Source of the DNA: Anticarsia gemmatalis
Taxonomy: Eukaryota > Arthropoda > Insecta > Lepidoptera > Erebidae
Direction: 5' to 3'
Assembly (NCBI RefSeq): GCF_050436995.1
Contig: NC_134773.1
Location: 4,332,194 to 4,396,193, forward strand
Length of the DNA: 64,000 bases
Made by a program: the position numbers and the translations under genes. Shown in pieces: positions 11,901 through 19,927 of the stretch (position 1 is its first letter; every line of letters starts with the position of its first letter). The notes below the pieces were generated by a model that made no database searches, was not told the DNA's origin, and saw only the letters and a program-made list of their open reading frames with translations.

Positions 11901-13385
11901 ATTATTGTAACTCAGAGAAGATCAAAATCAAGAAAAAATTGAGGTATATCGTGATCATGTCATTCTTGCTTTAGCATAAACGTGCGAAAATTAATTGCGA
12001 ATACAACCTTGAAAACGTTTATAACATAACAACATAAATTTAGACCAGTTTGAGAACAGAACAAGGTGTTATTGGTCTTTTTCTAATTTATATTAGACTA
12101 GTTTCTGCCCCCGTCTTAGTTTGAAAATAATTCACGGGGAAAAAAGTATCTTATGTGTTTATCCCGGTTGTACGCTACCAGTATACTAAATTTCATTAAA
12201 ATCCGACCCGTAGTTTTTTCGTGAAAGAGTAACAAACATACATACATCCTCATAAATTTTCGCATCTATACTAATATTATAAAGCTGAAGAGTTTGTTTG
12301 TTTGATTGTTTGTTTGTTTGAACGCGCTAATCTCGGGAACTACTGGTCCGATTTGAAAAATTCTTTCAGTGTTAGATAGCCCATTTATCGAGGAAGGCTA
12401 TATATCATCACGCTACGACCAATAGGAGCAGAGTACCAGCGAAAAATGTTACAAAAACGGGGAAAATTATGATTCTCTTATGTGACGCAAGCGAAGTTGC
12501 GCGGGTCAGCTAGTTTAAAATATGAGTATAACGAAGTCTATTTAATCGTATATTTATCGATCTCTGAGGTTAAGCTACGCTTGCCGAGATTATTCCGCTG
12601 ATAGGTGACCATCTTATACACAACGAGTTCCTTCACATTTCGAAAGACACGTTGAATTGTACCCGGCTGTCATTTTCAAAGATTTTTGACAGTCGTTAAC
12701 AGTAGTCAGAAGCTTGAAAGTCTGACAAGCAGTCTTACTGAAGGGTATCGTGTTATAACCCAGGTAACTGTGTTGTGGAGGTCAGATAGACAGTCGCTCC
12801 ACCCAAAATACTGGTATTCAGCTGCATGCAGTGAGACTGGAAGCCGACTCCAACATAGTTGGAAGAAAGGCTAGACTGATATAATCCATAATTATATTAT
12901 TATTGTTTATTTTTTAATATTATAAATGCGAAAGTAACTCTGTCTGTTGCTCAATCACGCTTAAACTACTAAACCAACTTACATGAAATTTGGTATGAAG
13001 ATATTTTGTTACCCGAGAAAGGATATAGGCTACTTTTTACCCCGGGAAAATGACGCATTTTCAAAATTCAGGTGGCGGTCGAAGTCGCAGGTAAAAGGTA
13101 ATATCTTTATATAAATAATTCTTCTGTAAGTGTGTGTCACTGAACTTCTCTTACACGACTGGACCGATTTTGATGAATTTTTTTGTGTGTGTTCAAGAAG
13201 ATCTGAGAATGTTTTAAATTCACAATTTTGTCCGCTGGACAATGTTTTTTTACAAATTAAAGACGTGTAGACAGGGCAACGTCTGTCGGGTCCGCTAGTT
13301 TAATATAATATATTTACATACCTTCAGGTACATGCTCGCTACCAACATGAGAAACAAATAAAAACACAAAAATATGAAACAACAT
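324..13385 (-). CDS. CLIP-domain serine protease, 5' part, with five alternative activation-site exons
   Basis: Partial gene on the minus strand, running off the left edge. Constant exons in transcription order are 13385-13322, 11568-11471, 10359-10292 and 8909-8845. Then come five homologous copies of exon 5: 6745-6561, 5892-5723, 4027-3807, 1877-1672 and 508-324. All have AG/GT borders, matching phases and open frames. The N-terminus is a signal peptide followed by a six-cysteine CLIP domain. The exon 5 copies carry three conserved cysteines, a [IV]xGG mature N-terminus and an (F/Y)PHM block, as in snake/persephone-type (CLIPC) secreted proteases of haemolymph cascades. Exons 2-4 have the same lengths (98, 68, 65) as the plus-strand paralogue at 26908-40513. 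No catalytic exon (LTAAHC, DIAL, GDSGG) was seen on this strand within the window, so exons 6-10 are inferred to lie left of position 1. That one gene uses all five copies is an inference from this layout. Confidence 0.88.
561..773 (+). mobile_element. tRNA-derived SINE, family S, 5'-truncated
   Basis: Body from CACACCTATGGCTTTTCCAAG to GCCCAGCAGTGGGACAGTAA. The full unit (~290 bp) starts with a tRNA-like head. Confidence 0.75.
1088..1441 (-). mobile_element. 5S-derived SINE, family Q
   Basis: Antisense copy of a ~360-bp unit. Sense head: GATCTCTGAGGTTAAGCTACG .. CCGAGGTTGT and ATGGGTGACCATC, again 5S-like. The body shares CGGAAGGCACGTTAAA and TTTGACAGTCGTTAAC with family P. Tail ends TAGTTGGAAGAAAGGCTAG. 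Confidence 0.78.
1444..1655. mobile_element. Mariner-type MITE, copy 1
   Basis: Starts TAGGTCGGGGAAAAAGTC and ends with the inverted equivalent (GACTTTTTCCCCGACCTA), TA-flanked, ~212 bp with an inner repeat TATGTATGAACTTGTAATAA. It ends close to the donor of alternative exon 5d. Confidence 0.75.
1672..1877 (-). CDS. Alternative exon 5d of the minus-strand CLIP protease (activation-site exon)
   Basis: 206 nt, acceptor TTACAG, donor GTGAGA. A branch-point-like ACTAAT lies upstream of the acceptor. Encodes 69 residues: KCLEYIDKLNYPCK, third cysteine in DANCKV, activation region LNIPA|IAGG, then HPVLRRTEFPHM. P1 would be Ala. A mariner-type MITE (1444-1655) sits only about 15 nt beyond its donor. 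Confidence 0.85.
1929..2157. mobile_element. Foldback MITE with TACAGTCAACTTGGGTAAC termini, copy 1
   Basis: 229 bp, long imperfect inverted arms (TACAGTCAACTTGGGTAAC / GTTACTCAAGTTGACTGTA), TA-flanked. A second copy is at 45464-45692. Confidence 0.7.
2213..2455. repeat. Fragments of two further interspersed repeats
   Basis: 2213-2315 (TTGCTCTTGTGTCG ... GATCGCACAAATCATTG) recurs at 23480-23605 and, inverted, at 17475-17615. 2318-2440 (CAGATACTCGTGCTCATCAC ... GCGGCGAGGTGACCACGTTA) recurs at 10930-11045, 14860-14975 and 39870-40060. Confidence 0.7.
2569..2812 (+). mobile_element. 5S-derived SINE, family P
   Basis: Near full-length sense copy from TAGCCAGTTGCGCTCACCGG to CTATACGATAAGAAGAAGA. 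Confidence 0.78.
3548..3787 (+). mobile_element. 5S-derived SINE, family P
   Basis: Near full-length sense copy ending 20 nt before the donor of alternative exon 5c. Confidence 0.78.
3807..4027 (-). CDS. Alternative exon 5c of the minus-strand CLIP protease (activation-site exon)
   Basis: 221 nt, acceptor TTGCAG after a T-rich tract, donor GTAAGA. Encodes 74 residues: NCLKYIHKYDYPCK, third cysteine in ENNCFK, an acidic stretch EMDDSD, activation region MVPI|IAGG, then YGVERSEFPHM. P1 would be Ile. It is the longest copy. A 5S-SINE ends about 20 nt from its donor. Confidence 0.85.
4138..4222. mobile_element. Partial copy of the CCCTTTGACC palindromic MITE
   Basis: Contains the shared inner hairpin (GTGCTCACGACGCTATAT ... 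GAAAGCGTCGTGAGCAC) and GCGGTCAAAGG; outer left arm lost. Confidence 0.5.
4355..4600 (+). mobile_element. tRNA-derived SINE, family R, older copy
   Basis: Same body as 60300-60600 (GCGCCTGACCTCTCGCCGGT, GAGTGTACCTGTGTATTGTA) with a decayed tRNA head (AGGTTCAAATCCCGAG). Confidence 0.72.
4722..4999 (+). mobile_element. tRNA-derived SINE, family S
   Basis: Sense copy with A-box-like GATAGCCGAGTGG and decayed B box, ending CCCAGCAGTGGGACATTAAT. Confidence 0.78.
5210..5453 (+). mobile_element. Lepidopteran short interspersed element, type A
   Basis: Runs from TACTAATATTATAAATGCGA to ACGCGGACGAAGTCGCGGGC. This Helitron-like or RTE-tail-like unit is abundant in moth genomes; other good copies in the window are listed separately. 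Confidence 0.65.
5723..5892 (-). CDS. Alternative exon 5b of the minus-strand CLIP protease (activation-site exon)
   Basis: 170 nt, acceptor TTCTAG, donor GTGAGC. Encodes 57 residues: KCVDFIINVDYPCK, third cysteine in IENCTR, activation region GSPY|VAGG, then RSAVQAEYPHM. P1 would be Tyr, suggesting a chymotrypsin-like activator. It is the shortest of the five copies; all length differences fall between the second cysteine and the GG. Confidence 0.85.
5910..6276 (-). mobile_element. 5S-derived SINE, family Q
   Basis: Near full-length antisense copy lying between alternative exons 5a and 5b. Confidence 0.8.
6561..6745 (-). CDS. Alternative exon 5a of the minus-strand CLIP protease (activation-site exon)
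   Basis: 185 nt, acceptor TTTCAG after a T-rich tract, donor GTAAAA (weak at +5). Open for 62 codons once joined to the last A of exon 4. Conserved landmarks: KCLEYLHKVEYPCK, a third cysteine in RQCTI, activation region SAGNG|IAGG, then TDARRGEYPHM. P1 would be Gly. It is the copy nearest the constant exon 4 and lacks stops or frameshifts. Confidence 0.85.
6778..7058 (+). mobile_element. tRNA-derived SINE, family S
   Basis: Sense copy ending GACCCTTGCCCTGGGG, just upstream (transcript sense) of alternative exon 5a. Confidence 0.75.
7060..7432. other. AT-rich stretch, no feature
   Basis: Intron sequence between a tRNA-SINE and the 172-bp array. No ORF, repeat or splice-like exon seen. Confidence 0.6.
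7439..8345. repeat. Tandem array of a 172-bp unit with inverted termini
   Basis: Unit starts recur at 7439, 7611, 7783, 7955 and 8127, a constant 172 bp: four full units and one decayed fifth interrupted near 8190-8250. Each unit begins CTATCACGTATCTCAGTTGA and ends with the inverse TCAACTGAGATACGTGATA followed by AGCCCGCAGGGGT. So the unit is itself a MITE-like element arranged head to tail. Dispersed relatives lie at 25045-25150 and 45020-45155. It lies in intron 4 of the minus-strand protease, between constant exon 4 and the exon 5 array. Confidence 0.9.
8565..8735. repeat. Degenerate GTCGCCGACA repeat
   Basis: Several GTCGCYGACAT and inverse copies, ending with CCGACAACTGTCGGCGGGTC, an inverted pair. 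Related to the minisatellite at 15.4-16.3 kb. Confidence 0.55.
8845..8909 (-). CDS. CLIP protease (minus gene) exon 4: linker
   Basis: 65 nt, acceptor TTTCAG, donor GTAAGT. It encodes LYIFNPVLGILIKSGTSRAK then D, and leaves in phase 1 with a final A. The paralogous exon 34561-34625 encodes LTIINPNIGILSRSGTSKAK D. This is the last constant exon before the exon 5 array, so its single donor must choose among five acceptors. Confidence 0.88.
8957..9000. repeat. Microsatellite (TCTG)n
   Basis: About 11 uninterrupted TCTG units at one end of a lepidopteran interspersed element. Confidence 0.95.
9361..9582 (-). mobile_element. 5S-derived SINE, family Q, head missing
   Basis: Antisense copy from the tail to CAGCCGGGACCCAC. 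Confidence 0.7.
9640..9845 (-). mobile_element. Interspersed element, type C
   Basis: ACTAGCTTTTACCCGCGACT to TTTCGCATTTATAATATTAG with an internal GACA microsatellite. Confidence 0.7.
9952..10186 (-). mobile_element. Interspersed element, type B
   Basis: ACTAGCTGACCCGCGCAACT to CTCTTCAGCTTTATAATATT, with a CAAA microsatellite near the end. Confidence 0.7.
10292..10359 (-). CDS. CLIP protease (minus gene) exon 3: second half of CLIP domain
   Basis: 68 nt, acceptor TTTCAG, donor GTAATC (weak at +5). It encodes TCSYNGTTPIICCTDCELVP followed by DTR, containing the adjacent CC pair that closes a CLIP domain. The paralogous exon 33249-33316 reads LCSYRENTPIICCTDCDLV, same length and phase. Confidence 0.9.
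10438..10800 (-). mobile_element. Interspersed element, type D, two adjoining pieces
   Basis: CTAGCGGACCCGACAGACGT through CAGAAGAATTATATATATAAA (10438-10617), then a related inverted piece to 10800. Other copies at 13108-13300 and 25378-25562. Confidence 0.62.
11240..11449. mobile_element. Mariner-type MITE, copy 2
   Basis: Same inverted termini and body as the copy at 1444. It lies in intron 2 of the minus-strand protease, ~20 nt from the exon 2 donor. Confidence 0.72.
11471..11568 (-). CDS. CLIP protease (minus gene) exon 2: first half of CLIP domain
   Basis: 98 nt, acceptor TTACAG, donor GTGAGT, entered in phase 1 and left in phase 0. It encodes 33 residues with the first three CLIP cysteines (PCSWGD..GQCVSVYRCLSAV), ending NRNYPP. 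It is identical in length and phase to exon 2 of the plus-strand gene (32177-32274), where the same segment reads KCMNEGVPGRCVSIFRCLSS. Confidence 0.9.
11694..11895 (-). mobile_element. 5S-derived SINE, family P, truncated tail
   Basis: Antisense copy lacking the CATACGATAAG end. Confidence 0.7.
12266..12515 (+). mobile_element. Interspersed element, type B
   Basis: Forward copy, TACTAATATTATAAAGCTGA to GCGCGGGTCAGCTAGT. Confidence 0.72.
12559..12880 (+). mobile_element. 5S-derived SINE, family Q
   Basis: Near full-length sense copy. Confidence 0.8.
12915..13101 (+). mobile_element. Interspersed element, type C
   Basis: Forward copy ending GGTCGAAGTCGCAGGTAAAA. Confidence 0.65.
13322..13385 (-). 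CDS. CLIP protease (minus gene) exon 1: signal peptide
   Basis: ATG at 13385-13383, then 21 codons plus one base, donor GTATGT. The peptide begins MLFHIFVFLFVSHVGS, a hydrophobic secretion signal with likely cleavage near residue 16, and continues EHVPE. The plus-strand paralogue has the equivalent exon (MFLLFLLLCFPSVFTN..., 67 nt) ending in the same phase (GAA G|). The base at -3 is G, acceptable for initiation. Confidence 0.85.
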
Positions 13386-13424
13386 GGCCGCCACACGTCT
13401 GTCTGTAGTTCAACATGAACAAAT

Positions 13425-13429
13425 ACTGA
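13425..13429 (-). promoter_or_regulatory. Possible initiator (TCAGT) of the minus-strand CLIP protease
   Basis: TCAGT on the minus strand (TCTCAGTATTTG) lies about 40 nt before the ATG of the minus-strand protease. Weak, position-based call. Confidence 0.28.
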
Positions 13430-13682
13430 GAAACATCTTCTTGTTAGTCATAGAAACTGGTTTTTATGTACAATAAATAATAACGTTTGCAGCACACATC
13501 GATATGTATAATAAAATAGTTAAAATGTGTGTATGTTCATTAAAGATATTAAAAGAAACCGTTTAAGGTTGTTACATATCCAGTTCTTCCGTGTTTCGGA
13601 CACTATACATTGTGGGTTCCGGCTGACATTTTAAAAATTCTTTGACAATCGTTAAAGTAGTCAGAAGCTTGAATGTCTGATT

Positions 13683-13940
13683 TTTTTTGTTTTGTCGTAT
13701 GGTTAGTGGTCAACCTAGTGTCAAAGTTGTTCAAGCCGCCCGAGAGGTCTTTGACGTGGCTAAACGACTGTTATCTTAGTAGACAACAACCGGGACCGAC
13801 TTTTAACGTGCCCTCCGAAGCACGGAGACGCCCAGTTCAAATACCACTATGCGGTCACCCATCTATGGAATGACCGCGCCAATGGTTGCTTAACCCACAG
13901 ATCGTTTACCGACCGGTGAGCGCAACTGGCTATGGGCGCC
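13683..13940 (-). mobile_element. 5S-derived SINE, family P, with A-tail and target duplication
   Basis: Antisense full-length copy with a T-rich run (A-tail of the sense strand) at 13681-13692. It is inserted in a family Q SINE whose halves are 13583-13680 and 13945-14060, with an ATGTCTGA duplication at the two junctions. This shows the family moves as a retroposon. Confidence 0.82.
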
Positions 13941-14500
13941 TCTTATGTCTGATAATAACCAGTCTTACAGAGGGGTATCGTGTTAATGCCCTGGTAACTG
14001 GGTTATGGAAGTCCACTAGGCAGACGCTCCATGTAAAATACTGCATCTGGTGAGACTGGAAGTTTGGGAGAGGTAGTTTTTTTACGAATAATTATTAATT
14101 AATAAATAAATTTAACCCATTAATGTCCCACTGCTGGACAAGGGTCTCCTCCCGTAATGTGGGAGGGGTTAGGCCTTTAGTCCACCACGCTGGCCAAGTG
14201 CGGGTTGGGCACTTTGCATGCCCTTAATAATATAATAATTAATTATATATTAATATAAAAATAATAATTAAATCGTGCATGCCCAGGCTGTCTTCTACGT
14301 TGCCGAACGATAATAGTAGTAGAGTAGCAATATAAAATGTTTTACAAACGGGAAAACTAAATTCCACGCGGGCAAAGTCGCGGGCGGTCGCTAGTTAGTA
14401 TAAATTATCTTGTAAACATATCGATTTAATGTCAGTATCATCACTACACATTATAAAATAAAGTCGTCTGTCTGTTCTCGGTAAACTGAAACTCTACAAA

Positions 14501-14806
14501 ATTTAACCCATTAATATTTCACTGTTGAACAAGCGTCTCCGTAATGAGGGATGGGTTAGTAGACCTTGAGTCCACCACGCTGACCAAGTGCGGGTTGGGG
14601 AAATTACATACCTTCAAGAACTGTTCTATAGAACTCTCAGGCATGCAAGGTTGCATCACGATGTTTTCCTTCACCGTTATAACAAGTGATCATTATTTCT
14701 AATACACACATAACTTGGAAAAGTTATTTGTGTATTGTCCCGGATTTGAACTGACAACCGCTATCGTGGGAGGTACCAATTTATACCACTTGGCTGTCAC
14801 TACTAT
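14501..14806 (-). mobile_element. tRNA-derived SINE, family S
   Basis: Near full-length antisense copy; a second truncated antisense copy is at 14111-14230. Confidence 0.78.
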
Positions 14807-14809
14807 TAT

Positions 14810-15430
14810 TTATTATACTATATTTACTTTGATTTATATAATTGCACGTTTGTCGCAGTGGTTGTAGTGGTCACCTCGCCGCAATAACCGTAGCGCCGCG
14901 TGTGGTTCCAATCACACCCGGGACTGATATTTGTGTGATGAGCACGAGTATCTGTTCTGAGCTTGTTAATGTATCTATAAGTATGTATGTAGAAGTATAT
15001 AAGTATGTTTTTCAGTTATTTAGTTACAGTACAAGCTGTCCAAATATAGTTATTTTTATTTCATTTATTTATATTCGGAAATTAACGCGAACACACATTT
15101 TATCTTGACATGCCTAACTTCCTGTATGACAACATGTATGTATGTGATAGCAAGGGAAGTTTGTAAGGATCGTACCAAGTGACGTTCTTTGGTCTCTGCC
15201 TACTTCTATGGGAAAAAGGCGTGATTTTATCTATGTATGTTTAACTATAGAGCAAACAGAACCGCGGGTTAGTACTAGTATATAAATATAGATTATCTAT
15301 CATATGGCTATAGGGTCATAGTGTCAAAGTAGGTCAAGCCTTTGACATGACGTTATTACTGTTATCTTACTGGAGTTTCCAATATTCTATCAAAGATTAC
15401 AGATAGATTATTACGTCAAATTAATCTAGC
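14810..15430. other. Intergenic mosaic of decayed repeats
   Basis: A reverse copy of the CAGATACTCG repeat (14860-14975), then a fragment (15070-15250) containing AACGCGAACACACATTTTAT and GGTCTCTGCCTACTTC, both also found elsewhere (49570, 54590, 27000, 39690). No gene seen. Confidence 0.55.
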
Positions 15431-15434
15431 ATTA

Positions 15435-16290
15435 ACTTACCGACAAAAAGTCGCGGACAAAAATCCGCCGACATCAAGACATCGGAATAAATGCACCGAC
15501 ATCACGCCGCCGATATTAAATCACAAAATGCGGTATAAAGTCACCGACTTTAGGTCGCCGACATCGGGTCGCCGACCTAAAGTCGCTGACGTCAAGTCGT
15601 CTACATCGAGTCGCCGACAATAAGACAGACGCCTTTGGCATTAAGTCCGCCTTGATTTTGTATCAGAAGTTTAAATAAATAAATGAATAAATAAGACGCC
15701 GACAACGAGTCGCTAACAAAAAGTCGCCGATTTAAAATCGCTGATATCGATTTGCTAAGAAATCGCCTACATCGAGCCAAGAAAATGTCGCTGCCGTCAA
15801 TTCGCCGACAAAACGTCGCTAACAAAAAGTCGCCGACAAAACGTCGCTGACATCAATCCACCGACAAAACGTCGCTGACATCAATCCGCCGACAAAATGT
15901 CGCTGCCATCAATCCGCTGACAAAATGTCGCTGACATCAATCCGCCGACAAAACGTCGCTGACATCAATCCGCCGACAAAATGTGGCTGACATCAATCCG
16001 CCGACAAAATGTCGCTGACTTCAATCCGCCGACAAAATGTCGCTGACTTCAATCCGCCGACAAAATGTCGCTGACTTCAATCCACCGACAAAATGTCGCT
16101 GACAAAAAGTCGCTGACAAAACGTCGCCGACAAAAAGTCGCTGACAAAAAGTCGCCGACAAAATGTCGCTGACAAAAAGTCGCAGACAAAGTGTCGCTGA
16201 CATCAATCCGCCGACAAAATGTCGCTGACATCAATCCGCCGACAAAATGTCGCTGACATCAATCCGCCGACAAAATGTCGCTGACAAAAA
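15435..16290. repeat. Minisatellite, 28-bp unit built on a GTCGCTGACA/CCGCCGACAAAA motif
   Basis: From about 15780 the unit CCGCCGACAAAATGTCGCTG ACATCAAT repeats with 28-bp period. Shorter 14-bp half units (GTCGCTGACAAAAA) occur between, and a degenerate version extends left to 15435. The long repetitive ORFs over it are artefacts. The same motif appears at 8572-8735 and 4060-4085. Confidence 0.88.
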
Positions 16291-16511
16291 ACACCTGTAT
16301 CGCCAAAATTCGACGACTATAAGTTTTTAAACTAGCATGTACGCTTAAACCTTCAAAAAATAATTTCCTGTTGTTAATTGCTTATAAGTTCACAGACCAT
16401 GTGGATTACGTCACTCGGTTATGATAAACAACTTCCAAATTATATTAAATTGTTGACCTCCACAAATATACACACATACATACATATACCAGCCTAGTCT
16501 TTCTTCCAACT

Positions 16512-16728
16512 ATTAGGTCGAGGAAAAAGTCTTTTCGCATTATAGTATGTATGAACTTGTAATAAAATCATTTCTCTACACAAAAAAGCTCGATATTTTG
16601 GTACCTCACGAGCTCACTGAAAGAAACCTAATGAACCGTGTACTCATTTGTGATACTTGAAGCCAGAGAGATTTTATTACAAGTTCATACATACTATAAT
16701 GCGAAAAGACTTTTTCCCCGACCTAATA
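16512..16728. mobile_element. Mariner-type MITE, copy 3, inserted in a 5S-SINE
   Basis: Both termini present. It splits a 5S-derived SINE: the phrase 'cttccaactat | gttggagtcgg' is broken at the TA. Confidence 0.75.
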
Positions 16729-16810
16729 TGTTGGAGTCGGCTTTCAGTCTCACCGGATGCAGCTGAATACCAGTATTTTACATGGACTGTCTATCTGACC
16801 TTTACAACAG

Positions 16811-17030
16811 AGCCAGTTGCGCTCACCGGTCGGTAAACGATCTATGGGTTAAGCAACCGCACCGACCGCATCATGGTATTTGAGCTGGGCGTCTCCGTAC
16901 TTCGGAGGACACGTAAAAAGTCGGGTCCCGGCTGTTGTCTACTAATATAACAGTCGTTAAGCCATGTCAAAGGCCACTCGAGCGGCTTGAACAACTTTGA
17001 CACTAGGTTGACTACTAACCATACGACAAA
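16811..17030 (+). mobile_element. 5S-derived SINE, family P
   Basis: Sense copy ending CCATACGACAAACAAACAAA. Confidence 0.75.
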
Positions 17031-17293
17031 CAAACAAACACAGTTGGGTTATAACACATATATACATAAATACATAAAAAAAATTATGAAATGTAAATTT
17101 TTTAAGATTATGGCCCCTTTTTCCAAGGTGGCGGCCGGAGGACAAGGGTGGCGACCTCACAAAACAACTTGAACACAAGTAGGTATTATCAAACTGAACG
17201 TAGACACAGTGCAGAGGACTCTCGGTTGACTGTTCTAACAATCGAGCGAAGCGCAATAGTCTTCGACGCGTCCTGCAATACTTTACAAGACTA

Positions 17294-17409
17294 ACCCCCG
17301 GTTTCTGAGGTACATTTAGCGGTAGTTTATCTATTCAATAACGTTTAAACTCGTTTAAAAATGTCAGTTTGAATAGTTAAACTACCGTTAAATGTACTCA
17401 GAAACCGGG
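17294..17409. mobile_element. CCCCGGTTTCTGAGG hairpin element, copy 1
   Basis: ~115 bp foldback. Left arm CCCCGGTTTCTGAGGTACAT then TTAGCGGTAGTTTATCTATTC; right arm is the inverse. Short AT-rich loop. Confidence 0.85.
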
Positions 17410-17699
17410 CACTAATCGTTCATTATGATGTAGCGAAAATTCAAGTTGTTTAAAAACTGTAGGATTTTTAATGCTATCATTGCGTCGGGAGGTCGTGGTC
17501 TCGATTCCCACACGGATATTTGTGCGATCCACAAATAATTGTTTCGGGTCTGGTTGTACTTTGTGTCCGTTGTTTGTTTGTTTGTAAAAGTACCCGCGAC
17601 ACAAGAGCAAGACTAAATGCGAGAGTTGTCTTTTAAAAAAAATGCACGAACTGTTATTTACTAAGAAACAAACTATGTTAAAGAAATAAATAAAAATTG

Positions 17700-17920
17700 A
17701 CGTTTTGAAATGCGGAAAGAGGTAGGCAAATTCTGAAATATAGGTATTTTATAACTATAAGGAAATTAGACCATTTCTTGATCCAAAATAAATAAAAAAT
17801 CCTGTTTCTAAAGGTCATATTTTAATGCCTGCCTACCTGGGAATACATATCTAAAAAGGTTTCGAAAAGATACTTGATAAATGATATAATATAAATTACA
17901 ACTCATACCTATACAACTTA
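17700..17920. other. AT-rich intergenic sequence
   Basis: No coding or repeat signal seen. Confidence 0.5.
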
Positions 17921-18427
17921 TATTATAAATGCAAAAGTTTGTGAGTATGTATGGATGTTTGTTACTCTTTCACGCAAATACTACTGATCCGATTACGATG
18001 AAATTCGGTATACCTAGTAGCTGAAGACTTAGAATAACGCATAGGCTACTTTTTATCTCGGAGTTCCCGAGAGATCGGGATTTACACGGGAAGAGATTCC
18101 ACGTGGACGTAGTATTTCTCAACAGTAGCCCGGAGTTTTGTAACGTGCCCGGTATATGGCAATAGGCTCGCCCCCTATTACATGGGACTAACATTGTTAA
18201 TGGCGAAACGTAGGCGTATTTCATACACCTCTGCCTAACACCTTCGGTTTCATATATAAGGATGTAGGTGCAAAACCATATTCTTTCTTCTTTTTCTTCA
18301 AATTAGTTAGAGCAAGTCTTCGGTTGGCAAATTACCTACACAAAATGGCAGTTCGTTTAGGCACTTAATAAATAACATAGAAATACCATGTTTCTAGGTA
18401 TCGCAGGTAAAAATGATAAATAATAAG

Positions 18428-18730
18428 TTTAACCCATTAATGTCCCACTGCTAGGCAAGGGTCTCTTCCCGGAATGAGGGAGGGGTTAGGCCTTGAGTCC
18501 ACCACGCTGGCCAAGTGCGGGTTGGGGACTTTGCATGCCCTCAATAAATGTATTAAACAAATTTTTAGGCACGCAAGGCTTCCTCACGATGTTTTCCTTC
18601 ACCGTTGGAGCATGTGATAATTATTTCTAATACACACATAACTTGGAAAAGTCATTGGTGTGTTGCCTCGGGTTCGAACCTGCGACCACTTGCGTGGGAG
18701 GTGTCAACCTATACCACTCGGCTATCACAG
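18428..18730 (-). mobile_element. tRNA-derived SINE, family S
   Basis: Full-length antisense copy with B box GGTTCGAACC and A box region CCGAGTGGTATA (read on the minus strand). Confidence 0.82.
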
Positions 18731-19026
18731 GTAAAAATGATATCATTATTTATTTTACAAATTCTCATAAACATCTAACCCAAACACTCCGTCACACTTT
18801 CTTTAGAAAGACATGACGAAATATTCTGCCTATTATTTATAATTCAGAACCGCAAATCCCAAGAAACTACTTGGAATATAACTGTACATTATTTGCCGAA
18901 ATTGACGTAGTTAGAATTGAGATTGACGTAAATAGTATTTTTTTTTAAAGATTAAAGGCCCGTTAGGGTCTTTCAAAAATTACCGTGATTAAGGGGGAAG
19001 GGGGTCGAGTCAAATCTTATCTATCT

Positions 19027-19224
19027 ATCGTATGGTTAGTGGTCAACCTAGTGTCAAAGTTGTTCAAGCCGCCCAAAAGGCCTTTGACGTGGCTTAACGA
19101 CTGTTATCTTAATTGACAACAACCGGGACCAACTTTTTACGTGTCCTCCGAAGCACGGAGACGCTCAGTTCAAATACCTCTATGCGGTCACCCATCTATA
19201 GACTGCGCCAACGGTTGCTTAACT
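19027..19224 (-). mobile_element. 5S-derived SINE, family P, 5'-truncated
   Basis: Antisense copy lacking the GGCGCCCATAGCC head. Confidence 0.72.
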
Positions 19225-19312
19225 TAAGTTGGAGAGGAGGGTGGTCCAGGGAACAGAAAATTTAAAATAACACCTCACGTAATTTATGGACACCTCTTGA
19301 GGACTTGTTTTA

Positions 19313-19446
19313 TTAGGTCGGAGAAAGTCTTTTCGCATTATAGTATGTATGAACTTGTATTAAAATCTCTTTGGCTTCAAGAATCACAAATGAGTACACG
19401 GTTCATTAGGTTTCTTTCAGTGAGCTCGTGAGGTACCCAAATATCA
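19313..19446. mobile_element. Mariner-type MITE, truncated copy 4
   Basis: Left terminus TTAGGTCGGAGAAAGTC and body present; the right part is missing. Confidence 0.6.
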
Positions 19447-19824
19447 CATAAATAGTACACGCTCTGCTTAGTTTGGAATCAAATGTCCGTGTGTGAGTTG
19501 TCCAATGATATATATTTATATATGTGTAATTATTATTATTCACCTTTGATATTTAATTTTCTTTATTTTCAACGTTTATTTCAATTTAAAATCACAAAAA
19601 CAAGTTAACAACTCAAAAATCAAGTTTGATAAATAGCATGCAGTTTTTGATTAGGCTGAATGGTCCTTATGTCCTTTGCCTCACCTATCCTAAGTTTTAT
19701 AACGAAAAAAATGGCCGCCATTTTCGTAAATTTGACGTTGCAAAATTTTTTGTGAGATTTTTATTTTTATTGATTTTAAATTATTTATCAAAAGCCCTTT
19801 GAATTAAATGTTTAAATTGTGAAA

Positions 19825-19927
19825 ATGTCTTTGTCAAGTGACAATGCTATAACATTTGTTAAAGTTCAGAAATCGCCGGAAGAAAAGTATAAGAAATGTG
19901 GGCTTTTGAATATTATTCAACATATTG
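19825..19927 (+). CDS. 129-residue protein, exon 1
   Basis: Start ATG plus 33 further codons and one base, ending QHI G| before GTAAGG. Upstream of it (19680-19800) is non-repetitive AT-rich sequence that probably holds the promoter. Confidence 0.7.

Noticed and set aside
16021..16234. Long repetitive ORFs (LSATFC-type repeats) over 15.6-16.2 kb
   Set aside because: They are reading frames through the 28-bp minisatellite; the protein merely reflects the DNA repeat.
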